The notes under the pieces were generated by a model. That model was not told the DNA's origin. It saw only the letters and a list, made by a program, of their open reading frames with translations, and did not search any database. 64,000 nt of DNA from Pseudeuparius sepicola (lineage: Eukaryota; Arthropoda; Insecta; Coleoptera; Anthribidae): positions 992,001-1,056,000 of the forward strand of contig OY987298.1 in NCBI GenBank assembly GCA_963920635.1, read 5' to 3'. Shown piece after piece: positions 23,166-35,200 of the stretch; position 1 is the stretch's first letter, and every line of letters begins with the position of its first letter. The position numbers and the translations under genes were made by a program.

Positions 23166-25913
23166 CACAGTACTACTTTTTTGAGGGGAACTTGGTGGAC
23201 CAATCAGATTTTAGATAAGTTTTATAGTTTCCGCGCATTGGCGCAGGACTGAAATTTTCGATTTTTTGGAAACCTCTCTCCTGGCTACAACTTATACAGG
23301 GTGTTCCTTAATGACATGCTAGTACTTAAGTGGGTTATTCTTGGGCCCATTTTAAGAAAAAAACTTCTTATGAACGTATGTCGTAAACGTCCTAACTTTT
23401 GAGATACAGGGCGTTAAAGTTCATTTTTTTAAATTGAATTTTGGCTACATCTCCCGAAATAACCAAGCTGCTGAACTGAAATTTGGCACTGCTATGTTTT
23501 TGGGGATGGAGAATAAGCTGAAAATGTCAATTTCACCGTATCTCACAGAGGGCGCCACTTGCGCTGTTTTTTGATCACGGTTTTACGCGTAACTTTTTTG
23601 AGGTTATCTTTTTGGTCCTGCAGGTCCATCATTTTAGTACATCTTTTCATTCTGCAAGAAAAATGTACTCTTGTTTCATAACGATTAAATCAACCGTTTG
23701 CGTTGAAATTGCCAAAACGTTCTCCAAAACACCTGTTGACTTCACTAAAATGGAACACGAAACAGCTTTTTCATTTGTGACTTTTTTGTAAACTGACACA
23801 TCAATAAAAACTAAGTAATTTGGTCGTGTGCAGTAGATAAAAAACTTAATAGTGGCGGGCATTTGTGTAGAAATTACTACGCGTACGGTGGATTGTCAAC
23901 TTTCCGTTTTTAACCAATAATTTTGTCAAATCTCAACAGAATTCTAAAAACGATAGATCACTGTATTCGCAATAACAAGGGCTTTAAAATGATGCGCCAC
24001 AAGGGGGTAGTTCCATTTGAAATTTTAAAGTTGGGGTTGCTACGGATTATATAGGGGGATGAACATATCGGGTTGGCTTGACTTTCAAAAAAGCTCCCCC
24101 CAAAAACAAAAATCGACGGGTCTCGGCGAATTTTCAAATATTGTTCGGTTTTTACATTTTTACACATTTCACAGAACACAGCTGAGAACTACATAAGAAC
24201 ACGACTGACAGTTTGTTGAATTTGTTTTGCCAGACTAGTCATGGCCTACTTAGTGTTAGGTAAAAACACTTTTAAGTGTTACAATTATAACAAATCACTA
24301 GTGTTTGAGAGAGAGTTTCATGTAGATTTCAAATTTTTACAAATCCGCAAGATGACGTCCATAAGAAAATCGAAAGCTGAGTGTCATATTTCAAAAACGA
24401 AAACTTTTTCGAACAAACTGACATTACCTTTAAAGAAGCTCGCAGTTAGCATTGATTTCTCAGAGGCATCAGATTGGCCATAAAATTTCCCACTTTCCCC
24501 ATTTAACCCACTCTCTACATCTTGTAGTTACCGGAATACCAATGGTGAGGGTTGAGTTTGGGACACACTGTATACAGGGCGTTTCAGAAAACAGTGTAAG
24601 GCGTCTAGGGCTGAAAGAAGTCGAAAAATAAGACGAAAGGTTCATATAAAAGGTGTGAGTCAAAAACGTATATCTAAAGAGATACAGGGGGTCAAAATTT
24701 AAATTTTATTTCATATTTTTCCAAATAAGTTCATCTAACAAATAACAGTAAAACCATTGAGTAATGGTTACTCAATAGTAAGCTTTGTCAACGTGCAAAA
24801 TCAAAAATTCTCCAATAATAATTATTATTGCAGTGAAAGCATTATAATTTTCTAAACTTTCCATGAGTGCGGTAATGACATTTGAACGACATATTTATTC
24901 AAATGAACCGAATATATTTATTAATAACACATTTATTAGTAACACAATTATTCCACCACCACGGAAAAATTCAAAAAACCGATTATGCGAAATGTAAATC
25001 AATATGCACCGTTACCTCAGAGGTAGTGCTAAGGTATTTCCTTTTTTCACAATCGCAAGGTAATCCAATATTATGTCTGTTTAGAGAAAGGTAGGACTGG
25101 TTACAAAATTGAAAATTTTCAATGAGACCATTCGATGTTCTCGTGAATACCCCAGATAATATTTTTATCGAGACAAAGGTAAAACACTTGCGAAATAAGA
25201 GGTAAGTCTTATTATTGTTGCAATTGTTGGGGTAATACAAAGGTGAGTGCGCTGTTTTCTCGCTTCAAGGCAACTAAGAAAGGAGCGCCAATGTACTTTA
25301 GTTATCGTTAAATGGATTCCTGTTTCGGTTCACTTATTTCATTTCCAGGACAAACATTATAATATCATTCTTGATTCTTCATAAATTGGCTCTGCCTCTA
25401 AATCTGCAATTAGTCCGTGCTAGTCAAAATTTGGTTTGTGTACCTACTCATCTGCATAATATTATTTATATAATAATAATAATAATAATTCTCACCCTCA
25501 CAATACTCCAAATCAACTTCAAGGTTAGCTGTCATTTACAACTAACATTAATGAAAACAATTTTCTTTAATTGGAGTCTGAAAATGTCACCTTAATAGTG
25601 TCGGTCCAGGTTGAACCCAGTTTCCAAGATGTAACTTGTGGGTGGATTAGACTTTATAACAATCTGTCAAACATGGCATTGAAAAAATCGGTCAGCAGAA
25701 TGGGCTTATTGGTTAAAATTGGAAAAAAACTGGTTGTTTATTTTTCAGTTTTTAAGTGTAACAAATTTGAATGCTCTATTAATAATATGAAATTTCTGTT
25801 AATAACTAGCTTTACCATTCTACTAAGTTTTTATTATCTAGGTAGGTACTAAATTTCGATCAAAGTATGTCCTTCTGTTTGTTCGTCAAAATTTGCAATG
25901 GAATCCAAATATA
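23166..25913. other. Intergenic, MITE-derived DNA
   Basis: A TACAGGGTGTTCC end sits at 23295-23297, and 23400-23700 is related to the subterminal parts of the MITEs at 29669 and 61447 (AGCTGCTGAACTGAAATTTGG). Two more TA-CAGGG type ends abut at 24571-24575. An ATA/ATT short repeat lies near 25475. I see no host coding sequence. The missing first exon of the CPR gene could lie here, but I cannot recognise it. Confidence 0.4.
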
Positions 25914-26619
25914 CAGGGTGAGTCAGAATGTATAGTAAATACTTTGAAGGGGGTGTTCAGCAGGTGGTTTTAAGGGGGGTCTTTCGTATAAAATTGTTCG
26001 ATTTGGGCTTTCCTTGCCAAGTTATACGGGTCTACAGAGTGACCCAAAAGATTTTTTTTATTTATATCTCAATAACGGCGCTACTTAAAAATTTTAAATT
26101 TGGTATGTTTTATCTACTTACTGGAAGATGCCTTAGGGAAGTTTACTCATTTACACACTGCCCTAAAAAAGGGTAAAAACTAACCAACCGCTATTAATTT
26201 TTTTGCTCGAACTTTTTTGTAGGTGTTTTTATGTATAAAAAAAATATGGCTTGTGTATCCCTTTTATTTAAGAAACTTTTTTCCTCTGCATTTTTTCTTG
26301 AAAACACAATATTTTTCCTACAAAAAAATAATTTTATATGCCAAATACCAAAAAATCAGGTAAAAATTCATAGTAGGAGGGCGTCAAACAATTTCATTAT
26401 TTTTATTGAACATTAAAACAACAAAAATATCAGTTAACAACAATTCAGCTTCAGGATAAAAAAAAAGATGTTACAGTAGATGGTCACCCTGTAGACCCGA
26501 ATAACTTTGCCAAGGAAAGCCCCAAGCCCAAATCGAAAAAATTTATATGAAAGACCCCCTTTAAAACCACCTGACGATCGCCCCTTTAAAGTATTTACTA
26601 TACATTCTGACTCACCTTG
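25914..26619. mobile_element. 706-bp TA-flanked palindromic MITE
   Basis: CAGGGTGAGTCAGAATGTAT at the left end is mirrored by ATACATTCTGACTCACCTTG at the right, with TA on each side. Similarity of the arms extends more than 100 bases (TTTGGGCTTTCCTTG and CAAGGAAAGCCCCAAGCCC). No ORF. Confidence 0.8.
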
Positions 26620-27531
26620 TATAATTACTTAGCAAAATCTTTAAAAATGCCATTCAAATGTTACCAAATTTAAAAAAGAACTTAAGAAATATCTCATTGA
26701 AAAAAGTGATTTCTGATTGATTTAATTTCATTAATTTAGTTTTGTTTTTTAAATTTTAAATAATTGTTTTATCATATTATATTCTCTATAATTTTATCAT
26801 ATTCTCTATAATGAACTGTCAAGTAGCTCAAAACTTGATGACAATACAATAGGTATTAACTCGCTTATACATATTATTATATTATTTGTTATTATAAACA
26901 CATGATGAACATTAAATAAAAATATTTGACTAGTGGAAATTTATGAACAGATTAGCAGATGCCTTATAGCTGATAATAAATAAAAGTAACCTATTACAAA
27001 CGCATTAAGAATAAGGGATGACAAACAAACAGAAAATTTGCCAATGTCTATGTTTAAAATCGATTGCAAAATTTCAAAGATTAAAAAGCAGAAAATAATC
27101 AAATTTAAATATGTTTTAATACACCTCGTCGTTTTTAAAATGGACTAACTCCCAGTCGTTTTTAAAAATGTGGTAGGTATATTATTTTTTTATTATTAAA
27201 ATTTTAATATTCAAAAGAAAATATAACGCTTCAAAATTCTGTTGCAGTTGATGCAAGGTTGATGTACCTAAGTAGCGACAAGAATTTATTGCATTAATTA
27301 TCCAGTACTAAATTGACTCCAAAATAACAATAAATTAAATTATAATCTTTTTTTAATCAAAAGTTTTAATTTAAATTAATTTAAAAATAAGTTACCCCCT
27401 ATTTACAGGCAAACTTTTTCAAGGACACTATAATCTCTATAGCTTGTTCGATCTTCTATTTCCCGTTCTTCTAAACAATAACTAAACGGACCTAAAAGTG
27501 TCACAAACTACAAACACAACCACTCGAAATC

Positions 27532-29434
27532 TTGCTACCCTCGAACTGTCACCAAAACAATGTGGGTACCAAATTGTTTTCCCAAATTTCTCCCAAAAAA
27601 AAATGGTTTTTACTCACTGGTGCGAACATGTCTGGCCGGTACTACGGTGAGGGGGGGACACAGGCGACTACTGCCCCCCCGTACGCCCGCCCCGGCTTAA
27701 ATACGGGCCACACCCGGCCTTGCGGAGCCGAGTACGACCCTGGCGCACCCATGTATCCACTGGAGAGCGGGCGCCCCGTGAGTTTATTTCGGGGCTTTGA
27801 AGAGGAAGAAGAGGTCGGAGTGAGTGAAAACCGGAAGGAAATTGATACCTACGGTTCTATATATGTGGGAAGCATAGACATAAATGTATACACCATGTTT
27901 TTGTTTCCCTTCACTGAGTTTGAACCATTTAGTTTGATCAAAAATAGATTAAAATCAAAGGCCTCTGCGGGTTTTGATGAGATACCTGGTTACCTTCTAA
28001 AGCGGTGCCTGGATAATTTGCTCTCTCCTTTATTATATCTTATTAATCTATCGTTCTCTGAAGGAATTTTTCCAGAAAGGCTAAAATTGAGTAAAATCAA
28101 ACCACTATTTAAAAGTGGGGACCGTACCGATGTTAATAATTACCGGCCGATTGCGCTCTGTCCCGCTTTATCAAAAATATTTGAATATTGTTATTTAGAC
28201 AGACTAAATACATTCCTGTCTAATTCAAAGGTACTATCCGAAAGCCAGTTCGGTTTTCGACAGGGGCTCAGTACAGTCGATGCAATTTACAATTTTATGA
28301 ATAATCTAATCCTACAATTAGAAAACAGTGAATGCCCTATTGGCATTTTTTGTGATTTGTCAAAGGCGTTCGATTGTGTAGATCATGGATGTCTGTTGAA
28401 CAAGGCGGAAAAGTATGGCATTAGGGGCGTTTCTTTGGAATGGCTGTCTAGTTATTTGGGAGGGCGGAAACAATATGTTTACTTGGATTCTGTCGGAGGC
28501 AGTACGCCAGCAAAATCTGGTGTCACTGAAATTGCCATAGGAGTTCCGCAAGGATCTATTCTCGGCCCGGTTCTGTTTTTGCTTTACATAAATGACATTG
28601 CATTATCACTCAACTGTAACATCTCTTTATTTGCAGATGATGCGGCACTCATAGTGTCTGGTTCAGGAGATGTCGTTGAGAGTTGTAACATTAATTTAGG
28701 GCTGCTCTGTGAGTGGTTCAATAAGAATTCTTTATATATTAATGCAAGTAAAACAACTTACATGCGTTTTCATAATTATCAAAACAACAAAAACGCAAAT
28801 ATTTCTCTGTCCGTTAACAATAATACTCTGTCACAGACTGCCAATACAAAATTCCTAGGTTTACTTATCGATGATTGTCTTAATTGGAGGGATCACTGTC
28901 AGAGCTTAATCTCTAAACTGAATTCTTTTTGCTTTATGTTACAGAATTTGCGTCATGTATTAACCATCGAACAATTAATTTGGTATGCAGGTATGGCTGA
29001 GGTATGCAGTCTGTTTTTGGGGCATTTCTTCTGCTGCTGCGGATGTCTTTATTTCGCAAAAAAGAATTGTCAGATGCATTACCGGATTGGGCAGACTTCA
29101 GAGCTGTCGTCATATCTTTAAAAAGTTTAAAATTATGACATTACCAACAATATTTATTTTTGAAATTTGTTGCTATTTTAGAATGAATAAAAATAATTCT
29201 CTCACAAACGGGGATGTTCATACATTTGATACTCGCTCCAGAAATGAATTTAGGCTGCCCCAGTGCAGGTCTCGAATTGGCAGACGGTCCCCATCATTCT
29301 TGGGTCCCAAGTTTTATAATGGGTTGAGTGCTGAAATTAAATCTGCCTCCACACTCGGTGTCTTTAAAAACAAGTTAAGATGTTTTTTATTATGTAACAC
29401 GTTTTATAGTGTTAATGAATTTGTACAATTTTAA
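27532..29434 (+). pseudogene. Non-LTR retrotransposon reverse transcriptase, frameshifted
   Basis: From about 27910 the frame encodes an RT: SKIKPLFKSGDRTDVNNYRPIAL, SQFGFRQGLSTVDAI, DLSKAFDCVDH, GVPQGSILGPVLFLLYINDI and FADDAALI, the catalytic dyad of box C. The frame ends at 29121. The natural C-terminus continues in another frame, 28985-29434 (VFISQKRIVRCITGLG…HIFKKFKIMTLPTI), so a frameshift near 28990 breaks it. The endonuclease domain is missing (5' truncated). The RT resembles the Jockey/CR1 side of LINEs. The preceding 27625-27865 stretch is GC-rich and in frame (MSGRYYGEGGTQ…) but is not a LINE domain I recognise. Confidence 0.8.
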
Positions 29435-29606
29435 ATTTTATAGTGTTGATGAGCTTTTCAATTTTAAATTTTAGTGTTGATGAACTTGTGCAATTTTAAA
29501 TTTTGCTTTGTATATAAGTATGTATGTAAATGTAGTATTTACTTTGACGTTTTTCATAATGTTTTGTTAACATTCTGTGTGAAAATAAAGCTCTAATCTA
29601 ATAAAA
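29435..29606 (+). repeat. LINE 3' untranslated tail
   Basis: Three diverged copies of a roughly 40-base GTGTTGATGA…CAATTTTAAATTTTA unit follow the stop. The tail then ends with AATAAAGCTCTAATCTAATA, which is the probable retrotransposon 3' end. Confidence 0.5.
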
Positions 29607-29668
29607 TGGAATATTCAACAGTTGCCTTCATAAAAAGATATTTTTATTTGGTTTCTTGAGTTATTATA

Positions 29669-31186
29669 CAGGGTGTCACAGGTTTTTTTGATCAGGACTT
29701 TGACGTTTCAGTGTAAAGGTGGGTTGTCACAGAGGGCACCACTTGCGCTAGTTTTTTCTATCGTGCTTTTACTCGTAACCGCTCGTAACTTTTGGTCTTG
29801 CAGGTCCATCTCCATCATTTTAGTGCTTAATTTCCAACAAAAAGTGTACTCCTACTGTTTCATAACGATAAGATTATCAACCGAAGAAAAAAATGCCAAT
29901 TGGACAATTGGTCCAAACACCATTGGTTTTCTTGAAATAGGCTGTCCAAATTTTGTCAAATTTAATCCTTTCCATTTTGAAAGCCAATAATTTTTGGTAC
30001 ATCGTTCATAAGGATTTTTTCTCACTTCAAATGGTACAGTTGATCTGTACTAAGGCGTGCTGGGGCCACGTACTTTTTTTTGTTAAATTTTACACTTTTT
30101 TCTGTAAATTTTACAGATCATTCTGTAAATTTTTACACTTTTACTTCTGTAAATTATACACTTTATTTCTGCCAATTTTACAGATTATTCTGTAAATTTT
30201 ACACTTTTTCCTGTAAATTTTAGACTTTCTTTTTCGTAAATTTTACACTTTTTCGGTAAAATTTACAGTTTTTTCTGTAAATTTTACAGATTATTCTGTA
30301 AATTTTACATTTTTTCTGTGAATTTTACACATTTTTGTGTAAAATTTACAGGTACCTTTCTGCAAATTTTACACTTATTTCCGTAAAATTTAAACAGAGA
30401 AAGTGTAAAATTTACAGGAAAAGAGTGCAAAATTTACAAAATAATCTGTAAAATTTCCAGAAAAAAAGTGTAAAATTTACAAAAAAAAGTGTAAATTTTA
30501 CAGAAAAGAGTGTATAATTTACAAAAGTAAAAGTGTAAACTTGACAGAATAATCTGTAAAATTTACAGAAAAATTGTAAAATTTACAGAAGAATCTGTAT
30601 AATTGACAGAAATAAAGTGCAAATTTTTAGGAAAAAAGTGCATGGCCCCAGATATCTGTGACAATTGACATTTGAAAGAGGTAGGCGAACATTTTATGTT
30701 TCGAATGTTGGAGTCAACAGATGTTTTTATATAGGTACCTACGTTTTGGCAATTTAAACCCAAACGGTTGATTTCATCGTTATGAAATAAGAGTAGGACC
30801 TACATTTTTGTCGCAAATGAAAACATGCACTAAAATGACCTACAAAGAAGACCAAAAAGATACCCTCAAAAAGTTACGAGTAATAATAAAGCACTATCCA
30901 AAAATAGCGGAAGTGGCGCCCTCTGCGAGATTCGTAAAATTGACATTTTCAATTTTCAGCTTATTCTCCATCCCCAAAAACACAGCAGTGCCAAATTTCA
31001 GTTCAGCAGCTTGAATATTATGGGAGATGGGTATTGCCACAATTCAATTTCAAAACGATGACCTATATTCTGAGAAACGAAGAACTTCAGTAGCTATAGG
31101 TACCTATTTTTATACGAGCAACCCACCTTACAATGAGTTTTCTTCAAAATGTCAAAGTCCTGACCAAAAAAACCTGGGATACCCTG
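29669..31186. mobile_element. 1.5-kb palindromic MITE with a TGTAAATTTTACA-rich centre
   Basis: CAGGGTGTCACAGG…GACTTTGACG at the left is mirrored by GTCAAAGTCCTG…CCTGGGATACCCTG at the right. A TA precedes the left end; TG, possibly a mutated TA, follows the right. The subterminal GCGCCACTTCCGCT-type sequence is shared with 23.5 and 61.9 kb. The central 30080-30640 is dozens of copies of (C)TGTAAATTTTACAC/TTTT in both orientations. No ORF is credible. Confidence 0.75.
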
Positions 31187-31190
31187 TGTA

Positions 31191-31585
31191 TAGCTATTTG
31201 AAAGGATACATGAAATATAATGTAGGTTCATTTCGTATCCTTAAGTGAGTCATCATAATTTGCGTTTTGTATTTTTTTGTCTAGATAGGTAGGTATTGTA
31301 GATTGTATGAATCTGATACAGTAGGTATATAAAATTGCAATATCAAAATACAAGATGTAAAAAATTGTAAAATCCAACTTTTTTTATAGCTATTTGAAGG
31401 GATACGTGAAATATATGTAGGTGCATTTCGTATCCTTAAGTGAGTCATCATAATTTGTTTTTTTTTATTTTTTTGTCTAGATAGGTAGGTATTGCAGATT
31501 GTATGAATCTGATACAGTAGAGTATAAAATTGTAATATCAAAATACTTACAAGATGTAAAAAATTGTAAAATCCAACTTTTTTTA
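31191..31585 (+). repeat. Tandem duplication of about 196 bp
   Basis: TAGCTATTTGAAAGGATACA at 31191 and TAGCTATTTGAAGGGATACG at 31387 begin two copies. Both continue through TCGTATCCTTAAGTGAGTCA and end at AAATCCAACTTTTTTTATA. Copies differ at a few sites. It lies immediately outside the right end of the MITE. Confidence 0.8.
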
Positions 31586-32157
31586 TAAAATCAATAAATA
31601 AAATAGCTCCAGAGAACAAGATACTCTATAATGTAATATAGCTACCAGAATTCAAGTATTGAATCAAAATGTAGTGGTGTATGTTTGTTAGTTATATATA
31701 GTATTGTCTATTGGTAAAATTTGTTCTAAAGTTAAAACAATATTAAATATTGTATAGTAGTTGACGGTGAAATGTAACTTATTACCCGTTATACGTACAT
31801 GTTATTGTTTTACATGCCATAATTTTATTTCTGAAGGAAACTATTTTGTTATGTAAAATGATAATCAAAAAACGAAAATTTAAATTTGTTTTTCTTATTT
31901 TTCTTTGGAAAAATAGGGATCAGTTCTATGTTCCGCAACACAATATACACGGTGATCATGTATACTTGGTTGCCTACATTTGACTTGATGTGACGTCAAA
32001 CGTCGCCGCACCTAACCTCGATTTCTCCCAAAGAATCGCCAATCGCCCTTTCGAATCTTATCGCAAAAACCTCCCATATGCACCTGTAACCAATTTGTAC
32101 ACAGTATTATTTTATACGTATTTATTTTACCCGGTTTTAAACCGCGACGCTTTAAAA
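31586..32157 (+). promoter_or_regulatory. WARS upstream region
   Basis: This AT-rich stretch is followed at about 31985 by a more balanced segment with TGACGTCA (CRE-like) and then the likely transcribed leader. The leader contains a 4-codon upstream ORF at 32078-32089. No TATA box is placed with confidence. The exact start of transcription cannot be read from the sequence. Confidence 0.35.
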
Positions 32158-32290
32158 ATGTCCGGCGAAATAGCGAACGACTTAAACAATTTGCATATCG
32201 AGCAAAACAACAAAGCCGAGGTCGATCATGTGGACCCCTGGAACGTTGTCAGCACGTCGGAGACCGGCGTGGACTACGACAAGTTGATCC
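32158..32290 (+). CDS. WARS1: WARS exon 1
   Basis: This exon holds the start codon and the N-terminal extension up to VDYDKLI plus the first base of an Arg codon. The donor is GTAAGC. The intron to the next exon is only 56 bases. Its reading frame stays open upstream of the ATG but without another in-frame ATG, so the start at 32158 is preferred. Confidence 0.9.
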
Positions 32291-35200
32291 GTAAGCGATT
32301 TCCGGCCGTATTATATCCATACTTCAAGAAAAATTCTACTTTTTAGGAAGATTCGGCAGTTCGAAAATCGACCAGGCGCTACTCGATCGTTTCGAGAGGG
32401 TGACCGGAAAGCCGGTGCACCATTTGTTGCGCAGGGGGTTCGTGTTCTCGCACCGCGACCTGCACGCGATTCTGGACCGTCACGAGGCCGGCGAACCGTT
32501 CTACTTGTACACGGGCAGGGGGCCGTCGTCGTCGTCGATGCACGTCGGCCACTTGATTCCGTTCGCGCTCTGCAAGTGGCTGCAGGACGTTTTCGACGTG
32601 CCGCTCGTGATACAGATGACGGACGACGAGAAAACCTTGTGGAAAGATTTGCAAATCGAGGAGGCGCACAGGCTGGGGTACGAGAACGCAAAGGATATAA
32701 TCGCGTGCGGCTTCGACGTGGAGAAGACGTTTATTTTCTCGAATTTCGACTACATCGGGTGAGTTTCTCGATAATTTTTTACAAGGTAGACAGTAAATAT
32801 AACCTAAACGTAAACAAATTTGATGGCATAACATCTTGTAGTTGACAGTCAGCTCAGAACAATAAAAAACGTAGAACTGGCTTTGTTTTGGCAAGTTTGT
32901 TCCCATCTCAGAAAAATAAAAAACATAGAAATGGCATCTGTAGAGTGAAATGTTTGTAAGGGGTAGCACTTTTTATACTCTATTATTTATTTACTACTTA
33001 AAGTTTAACAGCGTTGCCAATAATTCATAATGAAAAACTTATTTCTCTGGTAAATAAAAATAATCTTCAAGATAAATTGCAAATAATAGTTTTTCAACAG
33101 TGGTTTCCGTTGTATGTAGGGACTAGGGAGATACCCAATCAGTTGCAAATACGTTTGCTTTGAAGTAAATAATGGTAGATAATAGGTATATTATTTATGT
33201 ATTGATGAGATGAAGTCTGCCTGACTAATAGATTAATCTAGTATTTATAATTATCTAGACACTTATTAGGCAGTATTTCTATCGTGTAGTACTTTAATCT
33301 GTGATACAACTAAGGAAACAATAATATAGGTACTATAGGACCTACAATTACCAATACCAATCGCACAATCTGACAAATGCGCAAATCGGCCAAGAGTGTG
33401 CCTCACCTTGTGTTTGACACAACTGGTGCTGTGTCTTTTAGAAGCAATTTTTCGCTGTTTTTAAGTGTTTCTTAAGTATTCGTCGGTTTAAAATGCTTAT
33501 ATATACAACTAAGTTATACGTTATGCGCAAAAAAAGTGTATTTTTTGCAAATCAAGAAACTCGCCAAAGGAGGTTACATATCATGCATAAGTACATAGGC
33601 GTACCTAGTTCGGGGCACGGTAAAAGATACCTTTACCACCAGAGGGATAATAATTCTCAACATGGGTATGAAACGAAAGGGCTCGACGGGTAGAAAATAA
33701 TAAGGTGAATGACGTCATAATAAATCTAATATGGCGGCCTCCCCAAGACGGCGGATTGATTAATTCTTTTACAACATCCTCGACATGGGTATCAAAGGAA
33801 AGGATTTTAAAAGTATAAAACGATAAGGTGACTGACGTCATATAAAATCCAATAGGGCGGATCCTCGATGCCCCAAGATGGCGGACTAAATTTCTTTACC
33901 ACCCTCCTGAGATGGGAATCAAATAGGTACCTACTAAAAAGCACAAAATAAAATAAATAATAAAAATCCTTTTTAAAAACAAGCTTTTATTTAAGTAAGC
34001 TATTTACTAAAACAGATAAAATAAGTTTAGGTTTTCGTTAAGATAATTCAATGCCAAACTGCGACAAGCTTTTTTAAATCAAAAAGCTTGTCGCGCACAC
34101 TGTACAGAAAATATATCCTTTGGCATGTACTTGCTTTTCAATTAATCACTCTCCGTTAAAATTAATTGGTACCTACTTTTATGAACATTTCGCGCGACGA
34201 GCTTTTTGATGTAAAAAAGCTTGCCGCAGTGTGGCATTTAATTATCTTAACGGAAACCTAAACTCGTTGACTGAAGGTTTAAATCTTCACCCAACGCTAA
34301 ACTTATTTTATCCATTTTAGTTCATGGCTTAAATAAAAGCTTGTTTTTAAAAAGTTCTTATTTTTTATTTTTTTATATTGTGTTCGCCGAACAATCCCCA
34401 ACTAGTAACTGTCAATAACATTGATAAGTTTGAATTTTAGAATTGACGCGTACTAGTTATACCTGGGGTTATACTTCAATTTTTATAAAAAAAATTGAGA
34501 TATAAAGGCAAATTTATTTTTTCCTATTTTTATAACTATTTTTAAAAAATAAAAGGTACACCAGATCTATCACCCGAACTGTAAACATTACTTTTTTTAT
34601 TATGGGAACAAACTTGCCAATACAAAGCCAGTTCTACGTTTTTTATTTTTCTGAGGTTCCCATAATAAAAAAAATAATGTTTACAGTTCGGGTGACAGAT
34701 CTGGTGCTAGCGATTACAAGGCAGTGGCGTACATCTTATTTTTTTAAAAATACATAGTTAAAAAAATAGGAAAAAATATATTTGCCTTTATATCTCAATT
34801 TTTTTTATAAAAATTGAAGTGTAACCCCAGGTACAACTAGTAGGTCTGCATCAATTCTAAAATTCAAACTTATCAATGTTATTGACAGTTACTAGTTGGG
34901 GATTGTTCGGCGAACACAATATAAAAAAATAAAAAATAAAAACTTTAAAAGCAAGCTTTTATTTAAGCCATGAACTAAAACGGATAAAATAAGTTTAGGC
35001 TTTCGTTAAGATAATTCAATGCCACATTACGGCAAGCTTTTTAAATCAAAAAGCTCGTCGCGCGAAATGTTCATAAAAGTAAGTACCAATTAAGTTTATC
35101 GGACAGTGATTGGTTGATAAGCAAGTACCTACATGCCAAAGAATATATTTTCTTTACAGTTTGCGCGACAAGCTTTTTGATTTAAAAAAGCTTGTCGCAG

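Noticed and set aside
23958..24483. Short frames such as the one reading RRDPSIFVFGGSFF
   Set aside because: Lie in MITE-type sequence that recurs in other MITEs; no domain, splice context or codon bias.
32311..32969. Minus-strand frames over WARS exon 2
   Set aside because: Shadows of a GC-rich exon with a clear plus-strand synthetase domain.
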